A stretch of DNA of 64,000 nt from Rhodococcus qingshengii JCM 15477 (GTDB lineage: Bacteria > Actinomycetota > Actinomycetes > Mycobacteriales > Mycobacteriaceae). Where the stretch lies: NCBI RefSeq assembly GCF_023221595.1, contig NZ_CP096563.1:1842501-1906500 (forward strand). Direction: 5' to 3'. The translations under genes were made by a program, and so were the position numbers. Below the pieces are notes generated by a model. The model made no database searches. It was not told the DNA's origin and was given only the letters and a program-made list of their open reading frames with translations. Below, one piece after another: positions 44,429-53,107 of this stretch (its first letter is position 1; each line of letters begins with the position of its first letter).

Positions 44429-44776
44429 ATGTCCGAAATCAGGGGATCGATCTGGCGACCGATCGCGGCGCTGACAGTGCTCGGCGCCGTGTGTGGGGTT
44501 GTGGCGCTCGGCGTGTTTCAGTGGTGGTGGAAGTCGTTGGCGTCACCGCACATTCTCACCGGAGGATCCTATCGGGAGCCGTTTTCCGAACCGACATACA
44601 CCGGACCCATATTCATGGACCTCTTTCCGGCAGAACCTGCCCCGTGGTTGTACTCGGGACTGGTCCTCGGACCGACTGTGGTCGGCTTGCTCGCCGGGAT
44701 CGTGTTCGTGGTCTTCGTCCGGTGTAATCGTGCGCAGAACCGCGCGAGTACACCGGACGAATCATCAGAGCGCTAG
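44429..44776 (+). CDS. Small two-helix membrane protein
   Basis: A 115-residue protein with an N-terminal membrane helix (PIAALTVLGAVCGVVALGVF), about 40 residues outside (rich in Pro and aromatic residues: PHILTGGSYREPFSEPTYTGP), and a second helix (GLVLGPTVVGLLAGIVFVVFV) followed by a short basic/polar tail. It resembles DUF2567-like actinobacterial membrane proteins, weakly. It follows the VWA gene by 56 bases and converges, with a 12-base overlap, on an RNHCP gene. Confidence 0.7.
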   Translation: MSEIRGSIWRPIAALTVLGAVCGVVALGVFQWWWKSLASPHILTGGSYREPFSEPTYTGPIFMDLFPAEPAPWLYSGLVLGPTVVGLLAGIVFVVFVRCNRAQNRASTPDESSER

Positions 44777-45184
44777 CAACGCGCGCGAGCGCAGGCGGGG
44801 GTCTGCCAACGGACGTAGCGCCAAGCGCAGCAGGACCAAGACGTTGTCGTCGCCGGCAATCCTGTTGACTTTCAACGTATTGCACTCGACACACTGGTGA
44901 ACGAGCATCCATTCACCGTCTTGACGGACCGACAGGCACAGCGCCGCCATGGCACCTCGGCACTGTTGTGCTCGGTCGCCCGGAACGCGACCGTCCACGT
45001 GGCGGCTGGCCAGACAGTTCGGGCAGTGGTTCCGATGAGCGGTACCCGGCGCCGCAGTGGAGATGTCCAAACGGCATGTGAGACAACGGAAGCTCGATCC
45101 TTGTTCTCCGCCGATTCCGTGCAGTACGTGCTTGGCCCGTTGCGGTGCCCGCCGCGCGCGGGTGCTGGGATTCCTACGTGGCAT
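44765..45184 (-). CDS. RNHCP domain protein (copy 1)
   Basis: A 139-residue Cys-rich protein. The basic N-terminus (MPRRNPSTRARR) is followed by FRCLTCRLDIS, the domain-naming HRNHCPNCLASRHVD, and VHQCVECNTLKVNRIAGDDN. The three CxxC pairs suggest one or two zinc sites, as in a small zinc ribbon. No enzymatic motif. The family has no described role. The longer frame to 45445 overlaps its paralogue and was rejected. The second copy lies 11 bases upstream, so they are tandem duplicates. Confidence 0.85.
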   Translation of the reverse strand: MPRRNPSTRARRAPQRAKHVLHGIGGEQGSSFRCLTCRLDISTAAPGTAHRNHCPNCLASRHVDGRVPGDRAQQCRGAMAALCLSVRQDGEWMLVHQCVECNTLKVNRIAGDDNVLVLLRLALRPLADPRLRSRALLAL

Positions 45185-45195
45185 CTGATTCCCCC

Positions 45196-45558
45196 TCACA
45201 AGTCGCCGAAGGCTTCGAGCGGGAAGGGCGGTTGCGCGAGCGGTCGCACTGCCATTCTCATCAACAACAACTGGTTGTCGTCTCGGCTGACGGGGTTGGA
45301 GGTGAGCTCGAGGCACTGTGCGCAGCGGTGGATGATCATCCAATCGCCACTGCGCAGTACTGCGATCGAAATGGGAGCCATCCGCATTCCGCAGTCCGAC
45401 GGTCCACCTTCCACCTGGTCGAACAGGTGTCGGGAATGCAGGCAACTGGGGCAGTGGTTTCGGCGATCACCATCGGGGCCGTACGTCATGACTGTGAGTC
45501 CGCACTGAATGCACGAGAAGGTGTCGGTTTTCGAGATGGAATTGTGTGATTGAGGCAC
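45196..45558 (-). CDS. RNHCP domain protein (copy 2)
   Basis: A 120-residue paralogue of the neighbouring gene: FSCIQCGLTVM, DRRNHCPSCLHSRHLFD and IHRCAQCLELTSNPVSRDDNQ correspond one to one. It lacks the long basic N-terminus of copy 1. The GTG start follows AGGAG by 7 bases, the strongest signal in the pair, so this is the first gene of the unit. Probable zinc-binding protein; function unknown. Confidence 0.86.
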   Translation of the reverse strand: MPQSHNSISKTDTFSCIQCGLTVMTYGPDGDRRNHCPSCLHSRHLFDQVEGGPSDCGMRMAPISIAVLRSGDWMIIHRCAQCLELTSNPVSRDDNQLLLMRMAVRPLAQPPFPLEAFGDL

Positions 45559-45993
45559 TGGAGAACTCCTAGCTGAGTGAACAAAGCAGTAGGAGCAGGC
45601 CGAGGGGGCCTCGCGGCTGTCAGTCCGACGTTTCGAGGATCAGCATGTGACCCTCGAGGTTGCCGGCAGTGCAGGGGCGGGAGGCGCGCTCGGCGCGGGC
45701 TGGGTCATAAACACCTTCTGAATCGGTTCTACGGGCCACTCTGGCCGCAACCGAAAGTACAGCGGGACCTTCTCGCCGCGCCATTCATTTTCCCGAGACG
45801 CCTTACCTGCCCGAACGGGTAGGTAAGCGCCTCTCCTTCGGTGGGTGTGCCCCGACTGCTGTCCGCGTAGGCTCGGGGCCAGCGATTGTAAGGTGGATCA
45901 CACCAGTTTGTGCACGTGGGAGTTGATGCGCTGAGAGCGACGGATGCGAAATCCCGACCGGAGATCTCAGAGCAGCGAGAGGAGAGTGGGGTC
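45559..45993. other. 435-base intergenic region before the ErcA-like gene
   Basis: Divergent promoter region for the RNHCP pair (leftward) and the ErcA-like operon (rightward). It holds one strong inverted repeat (45802-45827). A short rightward frame at 45577-45822 has poor codon character and no family resemblance and was not accepted. No tRNA or riboswitch structure was recognised. Confidence 0.6.
45802..45827. promoter_or_regulatory. 12-bp inverted repeat, probable operator
   Basis: CTTACCTGCCCG (45802-45813) and CGGGTAGGTAAG (45816-45827) form arms with one mismatch across two bases (AA). The compact form suggests a dimeric regulator site rather than a terminator; no T tract follows. 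It lies 167 bases before the ErcA-like start. A candidate binder is the LuxR-type regulator of the same operon, or a TetR protein elsewhere. Confidence 0.6.
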
Positions 45994-47199
45994 GTGTCCG
46001 TGGCATACCCGGATGCTGTGAACCACGGTGTTCATCGCCGCGGCACTGCTGCTCGACTGGTCAAATTTCACGCCCCCGAGATCGTCTTCGGTATCGGTTC
46101 CCTGGTCGAGGCAGCACACGCGACTCTGAGGTTCGGCGGGTTCCGACCATTCCTGGTCACCGATCCCGGTCTGATCGACGCGGGATGGGTCAGCGAACTC
46201 GAAGACCATCTCACGGAGCAGGGATTGACGGCGACGGTGTGGTCAGGGCTGACGCCCAATCCCAAGGACTTCGAGATCGCGGCCGGTTTCGAGGTGTACC
46301 AGGAAGGTGAGTGTGACGTCATCATCGCGCTCGGCGGCGGTTCCGTCATCGACGCGGCTAAGGGTGTAGCCGTCCTCGCTGCCAACGGTGGCAACATACT
46401 CGACTACGAGGGGGTAGATCAGGCGACCAAACCGATCCCGCCGTTGGTGATGGTTCCCACCACGTCCGGCACGGGCGCGGACGTGTCGCAGTTCTGCATC
46501 GTCACGGACACGACCCGCGGCACCAAGATCACCATCATCGGCCGGGCGCTGGTGCCAGATGTGACGGTCATCGATCCGCGGTTGCTCACGACGATGCCCG
46601 AGTGGCTCAATGCGGCAACAGGATTGGACGCACTGACGCACGGAATCGAAGCCTTCGTCTCACTGGCGCACAATCCGTTGACCGATCATCACGCGCTCCG
46701 CGCTGTCGGCCTAGTGACCGAGAATCTGGTGCACACGATCCAGGACCCGATGGAGATGGAAGCTCGATCGGTGATGGCGCAGGCGAGCCTCGAGGCCGGG
46801 TTGGCGTTCACCAACGCGATACTCGGAGCCGCGCACGCCATGAGTCATCAGGTGGGCGGCATGCTCGACCTTCCGCACGGCGTCATCAACGGAATTCTCT
46901 TGCCCCACGTCATCCGGTTCAATTCCACCACGGACGCCGCCCCCTTTGTCGCCATCGCTGCGGCACTGAGTCTTCCCGAGCAACGCGGCACCCCGGAGGA
47001 AGCAGCGCTGGCAGTGGCCGACCGTGTCGAACGTCTCGCACGGGAGGTCGGTGTGCCGAAGGGGCTGGGGGAGTTGGGTGTTCGCGAGGAAGACCTGAGT
47101 AGGCTCGCCAGCTTCGCGTTGCTCGACGCCTGCATGTCCACCAATCCCAGGGAAGCGACGCAGGAACAGATGGTGGCGTTGTTCCGAGGTGCCTTGTGA
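45994..47199 (+). CDS. ErcA-like iron-containing alcohol dehydrogenase
   Basis: A 401-residue type III Fe-ADH, clearly distinct from Mno. NAD loop IIALGGGSVIDAAKG; metal ligands in LDALTHGIEAF and GAAHAMSHQVGGMLDLPHG; VPTTSGTGADVSQF typical of the family. It resembles ErcA, an Fe-ADH-like protein of the Pseudomonas ethanol-oxidation regulon encoded beside a soluble sensor kinase. GTG 45994 follows GAGAGGAGAG by 8 bases. Immediate downstream neighbours are a GAF histidine kinase and a LuxR-type regulator, so a sensing or signal-tuning role is likely; a catalytic role in alcohol oxidation remains possible. Confidence 0.88.
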   Translation: MSVAYPDAVNHGVHRRGTAARLVKFHAPEIVFGIGSLVEAAHATLRFGGFRPFLVTDPGLIDAGWVSELEDHLTEQGLTATVWSGLTPNPKDFEIAAGFEVYQEGECDVIIALGGGSVIDAAKGVAVLAANGGNILDYEGVDQATKPIPPLVMVPTTSGTGADVSQFCIVTDTTRGTKITIIGRALVPDVTVIDPRLLTTMPEWLNAATGLDALTHGIEAFVSLAHNPLTDHHALRAVGLVTENLVHTIQDPMEMEARSVMAQASLEAGLAFTNAILGAAHAMSHQVGGMLDLPHGVINGILLPHVIRFNSTTDAAPFVAIAAALSLPEQRGTPEEAALAVADRVERLAREVGVPKGLGELGVREEDLSRLASFALLDACMSTNPREATQEQMVALFRGAL

Positions 47200-47245
47200 A
47201 GATGGACGCTGTGAAGATGGACGCTGTGAAGAGGGCCGCTGTGAA
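47196..47245. repeat. 15-bp tandem repeat at the ErcA/kinase junction
   Basis: GTGAAGATGGACGCT (47196-47210) is repeated exactly at 47211-47225, imperfectly at 47226-47240 (GTGAAGAGGGCCGCT) and begins again (GTGAA) at 47241. In the kinase frame it would encode CEDGR three times if translation starts at GTG 47189. It starts one base before the ErcA-like stop codon. Confidence 0.88.
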
Positions 47246-47257
47246 TTGGTGCAGGCG

Positions 47258-48631
47258 ATGACCGCGGACCTGTCCCGGCTCACCGGATTACGATCGGGTA
47301 AGAGTTCGTTCTACCCGCAGTATCGCGGTGCGGCCGAGCGCCTCGAACGCGTCGTGCATGCCTTGGAGTTGATCTCGCGGGCTTTGGTGCGCACCGTCGA
47401 GGGGCCGGAAACCCTCGTCTGCGCGGTCGCGGAAGCTGCCCGTGCGCATCTGAGTGCCAACTGGATTGTCTTCGCCTTGGCTGACGGAACTTTGCCCGAC
47501 GCCGGACCACGGCGACTGGTTCTCGGCCCGGACGCCACCCCTTTTCTGGTCGACAACGTCGAGGGGCCGCCACTTCCGGAGGATGTCGTCGAATGCCTCG
47601 ACGACATCCGGTACGGAAGAATCGAATCCAACTCGGTGATCGACGCGCACTACGCGTTTGTGCCGATCGTGCTCGGTGGCGGCGTGGTAGGTGCCTTTGC
47701 AGCCTGGACGCCGGCCAACCGAACCCTCGACACGACGGACGGAGCCGTGCTCAGCATTCTGGCCAGCCAGACTGCTGTGGCTCTGCAGAATTCGGCGCTC
47801 TATCAGCGCGGACAACTACTGCTCGAGCGTGCCGAAGATGCGTATGCGGAGGCCAATCGTACTGCAGCCGACCTTGCGGTGCGCAACAGCGAATTGGAGT
47901 CCACTCAGCGTCAACTCGGAGTGGCGCACCGGCACCAAGTGGTCGACGACGAACGTCACCGGATCGCCCGCGAACTGCACGACAGTGTGACACAGGCGGT
48001 GTTGTCGGCGGGCATGCAGATCGAGGTCTGCCGGAGCGACATCCCGGAGGCTGAACGCAGTGAAAGACTGGACTTGGCAAAGGATTTGACCAGGAGGGCG
48101 GTCGAGCAGCTTCGTTCGGCGATCTATGCGCTCAATCATTCGTCGGACGCGGACCGGACGTCGTTGCCCGAGATGCTCGAGCAACTCGGCGTGGTTCACA
48201 TGCCGGACGAGTTGGCGGTGAGCGTTCGCGTCGGCGGTACCCCGACCGAACTTCCGGGCGATGCCGAACACGCTCTTCTCCGGATCGCTGGGGAAGCTCT
48301 CTTCAATGCAGCGGTCCATGCTCACGCGAATCGGGCGGTGCTACGTCTGACCTATCGGGCGGACTCCGTGTTGCTGTCGGTCTCCGACGACGGTGACGGC
48401 GACCCTGCGCGAATGCGTCTGATCCTCAAACTCGCAGCCACCAACGACGTCGACGGCCGCCATCGCGGTCTCGCGAACATGCAGGCGCGAACACTCGAGT
48501 TGGGTGGTGCGCTCGAAGTACGGCGCGCGCGGATCGGTGGGATTCAGATTCTCGTGCGACTACCACTGCCGTTCGACTCGGGCATGGAAAACCTTTGCTC
48601 CACCACTGAAATCGAGAGCGAGGAATCATGA
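47258..48631 (+). CDS. Soluble GAF-domain sensor histidine kinase
   Basis: About 457 residues without membrane segments. An N-terminal GAF-like domain runs from about residue 35 to 180 (VFALADGTLPDAG, GGGVVGAFAAWTP, LSILASQTAVALQNSALYQRG). A coiled-coil linker (ERAEDAYAEANRTAADLAVRNSELE) follows, then HisKA_3 with the phospho-His in RIARELHDSVTQAVL, and a HATPase domain ending in GLANMQARTLELGGALEV. ATG 47258 is a conservative start; GTG 47249 or GTG 47189 (including the CEDGR repeats) are possible. Forms a two-component pair with the next gene, overlapping by 4 bp. Confidence 0.88.
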   Translation: MTADLSRLTGLRSGKSSFYPQYRGAAERLERVVHALELISRALVRTVEGPETLVCAVAEAARAHLSANWIVFALADGTLPDAGPRRLVLGPDATPFLVDNVEGPPLPEDVVECLDDIRYGRIESNSVIDAHYAFVPIVLGGGVVGAFAAWTPANRTLDTTDGAVLSILASQTAVALQNSALYQRGQLLLERAEDAYAEANRTAADLAVRNSELESTQRQLGVAHRHQVVDDERHRIARELHDSVTQAVLSAGMQIEVCRSDIPEAERSERLDLAKDLTRRAVEQLRSAIYALNHSSDADRTSLPEMLEQLGVVHMPDELAVSVRVGGTPTELPGDAEHALLRIAGEALFNAAVHAHANRAVLRLTYRADSVLLSVSDDGDGDPARMRLILKLAATNDVDGRHRGLANMQARTLELGGALEVRRARIGGIQILVRLPLPFDSGMENLCSTTEIESEES

Positions 48632-49311
48632 CCACTGCGCGTCCCGTCATCACCCGCGGAGCATCGCCGGTTCAGGGATTGGTTCGAATCGTCCTGGTCG
48701 ACGACCATGCAATTCTGCGGCAAGGGCTCCGCTCGGTTCTCGAGCGCGAAAGCGATCTCGAGATCGTGGGGGAGGCGTCGTCCCTCGCCGAGGCCCTCGC
48801 CGTGGTCGACAAGGTCGGCCCGGACATCGTCCTGATGGATCTCAAACTCTCCGCCAGTTCCGACTACGAGGGACTGACCCTGTGTGGCCAGCTGTCCTCG
48901 GCGCATCCCGGCCTCGGACTGTTGGTTCTCACCACGTTTCTCGACGATCAACTGGTGGTGCGAGCGGTGCACGCGGGTGCTCGCGGCTATGTCGTCAAAG
49001 ACGTCGACACCACCGAATTGGTGCGTGCGATCAGGGCGGTCTCGCGGGGTGAGAGTGCGTTCGATTCGCGCAGCGCGTCAGCTGTCGTGCGATCGCTCAA
49101 CGGGCAGTCGTCGTCGAAAGAACGATTGACCGATCGCGAACTCGAAGTGCTCAGACTCCTCGCAAACGGCTTGTCCAACATCAAGATCGGTGAGAGATTG
49201 TTCATCTCACCGACCACCGTCAAATTTCACGTCAGCAACATCATGCGCAAACTCGAGGTGAGCCGTCGAGCAGAGGCCGTCTACGCCGCGAGTAAGCAAG
49301 GTCTGATCTAG
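48628..49311 (+). CDS. LuxR/NarL-type response regulator
   Basis: A 227-residue regulator with an N-terminal receiver (IVLVDDHAILRQGL, phospho-acceptor Asp in DIVLMDLKLS, Thr in LVLTTFLDD, Lys in GYVVKDV). The C-terminal LuxR helix-turn-helix is LTDRELEVLRLLANGLSNIKIGERLFISPTTVKFHVSNI in order. It overlaps the kinase gene by 4 bp. Probably activates alcohol-oxidation genes; targets might include the ErcA-like operon itself and mno, which is inferred from the neighbourhood. Confidence 0.92.
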   Translation: MTTARPVITRGASPVQGLVRIVLVDDHAILRQGLRSVLERESDLEIVGEASSLAEALAVVDKVGPDIVLMDLKLSASSDYEGLTLCGQLSSAHPGLGLLVLTTFLDDQLVVRAVHAGARGYVVKDVDTTELVRAIRAVSRGESAFDSRSASAVVRSLNGQSSSKERLTDRELEVLRLLANGLSNIKIGERLFISPTTVKFHVSNIMRKLEVSRRAEAVYAASKQGLI

Positions 49312-49847
49312 CTCCGCTCGGAGACCGTCCAGGCGCGCAGCGCTTGATGCTGTACGAGGAGCACGCTCGAACGAGTTGTGCGCAGAGTCGACGCGGTCAT
49401 CTCGGCAGTCAGACCCACTGCGATTCGTAGTACCAGAACCTCACGTTGGTCGTCGGTCAGGCGACGCGGGCGTTTGAATTGTCCGTCGATGTTGCGTGAC
49501 TGGGGAATTGACGCAATTCGTCGAGAGGCCAACTCGTACGCGAAGGTCTCGATGCGTGTGTCGGCCGAGATCGTGTCGGACATTCGTGTGACGACGTCCA
49601 GGGTGCATTGGTGGGCGAGATCGTCGGCGAATGTCGCGACGGGCGTCCCGAGGAGTCTGGCGCGATAGTAGAGAACGACGCGAGGGTGCAACCGGGCCAG
49701 TAGTTTCGACAGTGCATGGTGATCACCGGCGAATGCCTCGGCGGCGGTGCGATTCAGGGAAATCGATCGTTCACAGGTTTCGGGTGAAGCGGTACGCGCG
49801 AAGGGTGGAGTCGGTGAAGTGTTCGCGCCCCTGATCGACAGCTTCAT
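49308..49847 (-). CDS. ECF-like sigma factor (SigD/ShbA-like)
   Basis: A 179-residue sigma-70-family protein. Region 2-like FAGDHHALSKLLARLHPRVVLYYRARLL and DDLAHQCTLDVVTRM, and region 4-like LTDDQREVLVLRIAVGLTAEMTASTLRTTRSSVLLVQHQAL, are visible. The linker is short and the region 4 end is compact. ATG 49847 follows GAGGAG by 6 bases, better than TTG 49853. It converges with the response regulator with a 4-base overlap; no anti-sigma gene is adjacent, so its control is not visible. Confidence 0.75.
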   Translation of the reverse strand: MKLSIRGANTSPTPPFARTASPETCERSISLNRTAAEAFAGDHHALSKLLARLHPRVVLYYRARLLGTPVATFADDLAHQCTLDVVTRMSDTISADTRIETFAYELASRRIASIPQSRNIDGQFKRPRRLTDDQREVLVLRIAVGLTAEMTASTLRTTRSSVLLVQHQALRAWTVSERS

Positions 49848-49930
49848 CAGCAACTCCTCGATTACACCGCACCTGACCGTGCTGGAACGAGAATTGAGGT
49901 ACCCCGCCGAAATTGCGGGTAAACCTGAAG

Positions 49931-50425
49931 TTACCTGCCAGGTGTCCGGTCTTTTCGCCGGGAGCGCCAGTCCGCGAGCATTCGCGGCATTTCCGCGGCC
50001 ATGAAGTCGAAGAAGTCGCGCAGATCTGCCATTCGATCGCCGGCTGTGGTTCCTTCACCGAGGACTCGTATGCCCTCGTCCGCAACTGCCGAGACCTGGT
50101 AGAGCGAGGACTGTTTCGTGACAAACGCGTCGGCCCACATGTCGACGCTGACGCAGTAGTGCTGACGCCGCGATCCGGGGACGGCCACACGCTCGATCAA
50201 TCCGACTTGCTGGAGGTATCTGACGGCTCCGGAAATGGCGGCGGGGCTCACTCCCAACCGAGATCCGAGATCTCCTGGCGTGGACGAGGGTGTCTCGCTG
50301 GTCATCAACGCGGCCCAGACGCGGGCGGGCATCGGCGGAAAACCCATGTCGCTCAGTACGAGTGAGAGTCGCTCGACATAGTGTCGGCTCTCGTCCGGTG
50401 CAACGGTGTGGCTGGTGTCGGTCAT
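49931..50425 (-). CDS. GbsR/MarR-type regulator of the ABC exporter
   Basis: A 164-residue winged-helix regulator: DMGFPPMPARVWAALMTSE, then TPGDLGSRLGVSPAAISGAVRYLQQVGLIERVAVPGSRRQHY (HTH and wing), and a helical C-terminus (DFFDFMAAEMPRMLADW). It is divergent from an ABC exporter with a TTCACA-N4-TGTGAA inverted repeat between them, so it most likely represses that exporter and itself. Confidence 0.87.
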   Translation of the reverse strand: MTDTSHTVAPDESRHYVERLSLVLSDMGFPPMPARVWAALMTSETPSSTPGDLGSRLGVSPAAISGAVRYLQQVGLIERVAVPGSRRQHYCVSVDMWADAFVTKQSSLYQVSAVADEGIRVLGEGTTAGDRMADLRDFFDFMAAEMPRMLADWRSRRKDRTPGR

Positions 50426-50457
50426 CGGAACCTTTCGATCTTTCCGTCTTTTCTATC

Positions 50458-50473
50458 TTCACACATTTGTGAA
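50458..50473. promoter_or_regulatory. Inverted repeat operator between regulator and ABC exporter
   Basis: TTCACA (50458-50463) and TGTGAA (50468-50473) separated by four bases, in the 68-bp gap between the divergent starts at 50425 and 50494. The surrounding strand is unusually T/C-rich for this genome. Probable binding site of the GbsR/MarR-type protein. Confidence 0.68.
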
Positions 50474-50493
50474 ATCGGCGTACGGTCAAATTC

Positions 50494-51429
50494 ATGGGTG
50501 CGGCAATTTCAGTGAAAAGCCTCGTCAAGACCTTCGGTACCACCCGCGCGCTGGACGGCCTCGACCTCGACGTCTCGACGGGTGAAGTGCACGGATTCCT
50601 GGGGCCGAACGGTTCCGGAAAGTCCACCACTATTCGGGTGCTCCTCGGCCTGCTCCGCTCGGACTCCGGAGACGCAACCGTTCTCGGCGGCGATCCGTGG
50701 CGAGACGCTGTTACTTTGCATCGACGTCTCGCCTATGTGCCTGGCGACGTGAATCTGTGGCCCAACCTCACCGGCGGTGAGGCTATCGATCTGTTGGCGG
50801 GCCTGCGCGGTGGCCTGGACCGAAAACGCCGCAGCGAGTTGCTCGATCGCTTCGAATTGGACCCGACCAAGAAGGCGCGTACGTACTCGAAAGGTAACCG
50901 GCAGAAGGTTGCACTCGTGGCCGCGTTCTCGTCCGACGTCGACCTTTACGTCCTCGACGAACCCACATCGGGGCTCGACCCGTTGATGGAGGCGGTATTC
51001 CAGGACTGCGTCGAGGAGGTGGCTCACGCCGGAAAGACGGTACTGCTGTCGAGCCATATCCTCGCCGAGGTCGAAGCGCTGTGCGATCGCGTGAGCATCA
51101 TCCGCGACGGGCGGACGGTGGAAGAGGGAACACTGTCCGAACTCAGGCATCTCACGCGCACGTCCGTCGCGGCGGAGACGCAGCGTCCGATCGGTGGACT
51201 CGACGGACTCGGCGGTGTCCACGACGCGGTGATCGACGGTAACCACGTCACCTGCGAAGTCGACAGCGCGCAACTCGGACCACTCATGACGTACTTGGTC
51301 GGATTCGGAATCGTGGCGCTCACTTCCACTCCGCCGACTCTCGAAGAACTTTTCTTGCGGCATTACGGTGACGAACGGGCCAGGGAGACTTCGGTACACC
51401 TGCGAGCCGAGACCGGAGTACGGCCGTGA
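50494..51429 (+). CDS. ABC exporter ATP-binding protein
   Basis: A 311-residue nucleotide-binding subunit: Walker [20 protein letters not shown] (around residue 40), signature [15 protein letters not shown] (YSKGN replacing the usual LSGGQ), Walker [15 protein letters not shown], and a switch His in [12 protein letters not shown] drug-resistance-type C-terminal part follows. Its stop overlaps the permease start by 4 bp. Likely exports an antibiotic-like or lipid compound under GbsR/MarR control. Confidence 0.93.
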   Translation: MGAAISVKSLVKTFGTTRALDGLDLDVSTGEVHGFLGPNGSGKSTTIRVLLGLLRSDSGDATVLGGDPWRDAVTLHRRLAYVPGDVNLWPNLTGGEAIDLLAGLRGGLDRKRRSELLDRFELDPTKKARTYSKGNRQKVALVAAFSSDVDLYVLDEPTSGLDPLMEAVFQDCVEEVAHAGKTVLLSSHILAEVEALCDRVSIIRDGRTVEEGTLSELRHLTRTSVAAETQRPIGGLDGLGGVHDAVIDGNHVTCEVDSAQLGPLMTYLVGFGIVALTSTPPTLEELFLRHYGDERARETSVHLRAETGVRP

Positions 51430-53096
51430 CCGTTGTTGTCGAGGCCGCTCCACCGGTACCGGCCTCGGCAAGTCAATTCACCGGCACACGCCGACTGGTT
51501 CGGCTGGCTTTGCGGCGGGACCGAATTCAGCTCTCCGTGTGGGTTATCTCCATCGTCTTGTTCATGCTGCTGGTTGTCGCCAGTGTGACCGGGCTGTACT
51601 CGACACCCGAGGAATTACGAAACATCGCAGTCAGTTCCGCGGTATCGCCGGTCGCGCTGGCGACCAACGGGATCGTGTCCGGTGATTCGCAGGGCGCGAT
51701 AGTCGCCAGTCAGTCGGTGCTCGTGTTCGCGTTGGTGGCCGCATTGATGAGCACCCTTGCGGTGGTTCGCCATACGCGACAGAACGAGGAGACCGGCCGA
51801 GCCGAGATGATCGGTGCAGCGGTGGTAGGTCGACGAGCGCTCCTGACCTCCGCATTGATCGTAACCGTCGGTGCGAACGTCGTTCTTGCACTGGGAATTG
51901 CACTGGGATCGATCGCCGTCGGTTTGCCTGTCGTCGGTTCGTTCGCGTTGGGCGCCTCGATAGGTGGGACCGGAATCGCGTTTGCCGGAGTGGCAGCCGT
52001 GACGGCGCAGATCACCGACGGTGCTCGTACGGCCAACGGCCTGGCGGGTGCCGCGATCGGCGTTGCGTTCATGCTGCGCGCGATCGGCGACGTGAACAGT
52101 ACGGTCGTCGACGACGGAACTCGCGTGGTCAGTGGCTGGTTGTCGTGGCTCTCGCCGATCGGATGGGCACAACAGATCAGACCTTTCGACGACGACGCCT
52201 GGTGGATCCTGTTGTTGCTGATCGGATTCGCGGCTGTGCACGTGGTGGTGGCTTTTGTTCTCATCGGCCATCGCGATCAGGGAGCGGGACTCGTTCAGCC
52301 CCGACCCGGCCCGCCAGTCGCGGCATCGTGGCTACCGTCGGCTTGGGGCCTGGCGTGGCGCATGCAGCGAATGACGATGTTCTGGTGGATCTTTGCCGTT
52401 GTCATACTCGGGTTCGCGTACGGCGCTGTGGGCAACGAGATCGACGCGATGGTGGGATCGTCGCAGCAGACCGCGGAGATGTTCGCGAAACTTGGCGGCG
52501 GCGGATCGGATCTGGTGGATTCCTACTTGGCCACTGCTCTGGGGCTCACGTCGATAGTCATCGCGGCGTATTCGGTCCAGAGTCTTCTCCGGATGCGGGG
52601 CGAGGAAACTTCGGGACGGCTCGAACCGTTGCTGGCAACGTCTTTGTCGCGGTGGAGGTGGATGCTTTCCCACCTGGGTGTGGTTGTGGGCGGCGTGATC
52701 CTCGCGCACGTCTTGATGGGTGCCTTCACCGGTTTTGCCTTCGGGCTCGTCACGGACGACATCGGCGGCAACACACTTCGCATGACTGGCGCCGCGTTGG
52801 CCTATCTGCCTGCGGTGCTCGTAGTCGTGGGGTTGGTGTCGTTGGCTTTCGGACTGTTTCCGACGTACGCGTCGGCGCTCTCCTGGGGAATCTTGGCGGC
52901 ATGCATCGTGCTCGGGCAACTCGGCACGTTGCTGAAGCTTCCGCAGGTAGTGCTGGATCTGTCGCCCTACACTCACGTGCCGGGTGCCCCTGCCGAGCCG
53001 GTGACAGTTCTGCCACTGCTGGCAATGATCGTTGTGGCAGTAGCACTTTCGACAGCATCACTTGTTGCGTTCCGTGCTCGCGACCTCCAGGTGTAG
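51426..53096 (+). CDS. ABC exporter permease (polyketide antibiotic transporter type)
   Basis: A 556-residue membrane protein with about twelve helices in two similar halves. The first begins [29 protein letters not shown] and the second [48 protein letters not shown] is a typical cytosolic loop of the family. Such fused permeases work with one ATP-binding subunit to expel polyketide-like antibiotics. GTG start inside the previous gene's end. Confidence 0.92.
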   Translation: MTVVVEAAPPVPASASQFTGTRRLVRLALRRDRIQLSVWVISIVLFMLLVVASVTGLYSTPEELRNIAVSSAVSPVALATNGIVSGDSQGAIVASQSVLVFALVAALMSTLAVVRHTRQNEETGRAEMIGAAVVGRRALLTSALIVTVGANVVLALGIALGSIAVGLPVVGSFALGASIGGTGIAFAGVAAVTAQITDGARTANGLAGAAIGVAFMLRAIGDVNSTVVDDGTRVVSGWLSWLSPIGWAQQIRPFDDDAWWILLLLIGFAAVHVVVAFVLIGHRDQGAGLVQPRPGPPVAASWLPSAWGLAWRMQRMTMFWWIFAVVILGFAYGAVGNEIDAMVGSSQQTAEMFAKLGGGGSDLVDSYLATALGLTSIVIAAYSVQSLLRMRGEETSGRLEPLLATSLSRWRWMLSHLGVVVGGVILAHVLMGAFTGFAFGLVTDDIGGNTLRMTGAALAYLPAVLVVVGLVSLAFGLFPTYASALSWGILAACIVLGQLGTLLKLPQVVLDLSPYTHVPGAPAEPVTVLPLLAMIVVAVALSTASLVAFRARDLQV

Positions 53097-53107
53097 GAGA
53101 GCTGAAC

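Noticed and set aside
44897..45508. Rightward frame opposite the RNHCP genes
   Set aside because: The leftward frames carry the conserved CxxC/HCP pattern twice; this one does not look like a protein.
45577..45822. 81-codon rightward frame in the ErcA upstream region
   Set aside because: Arg/Gly-rich composition, no ribosome site, no family resemblance, and it contains the inverted repeat.
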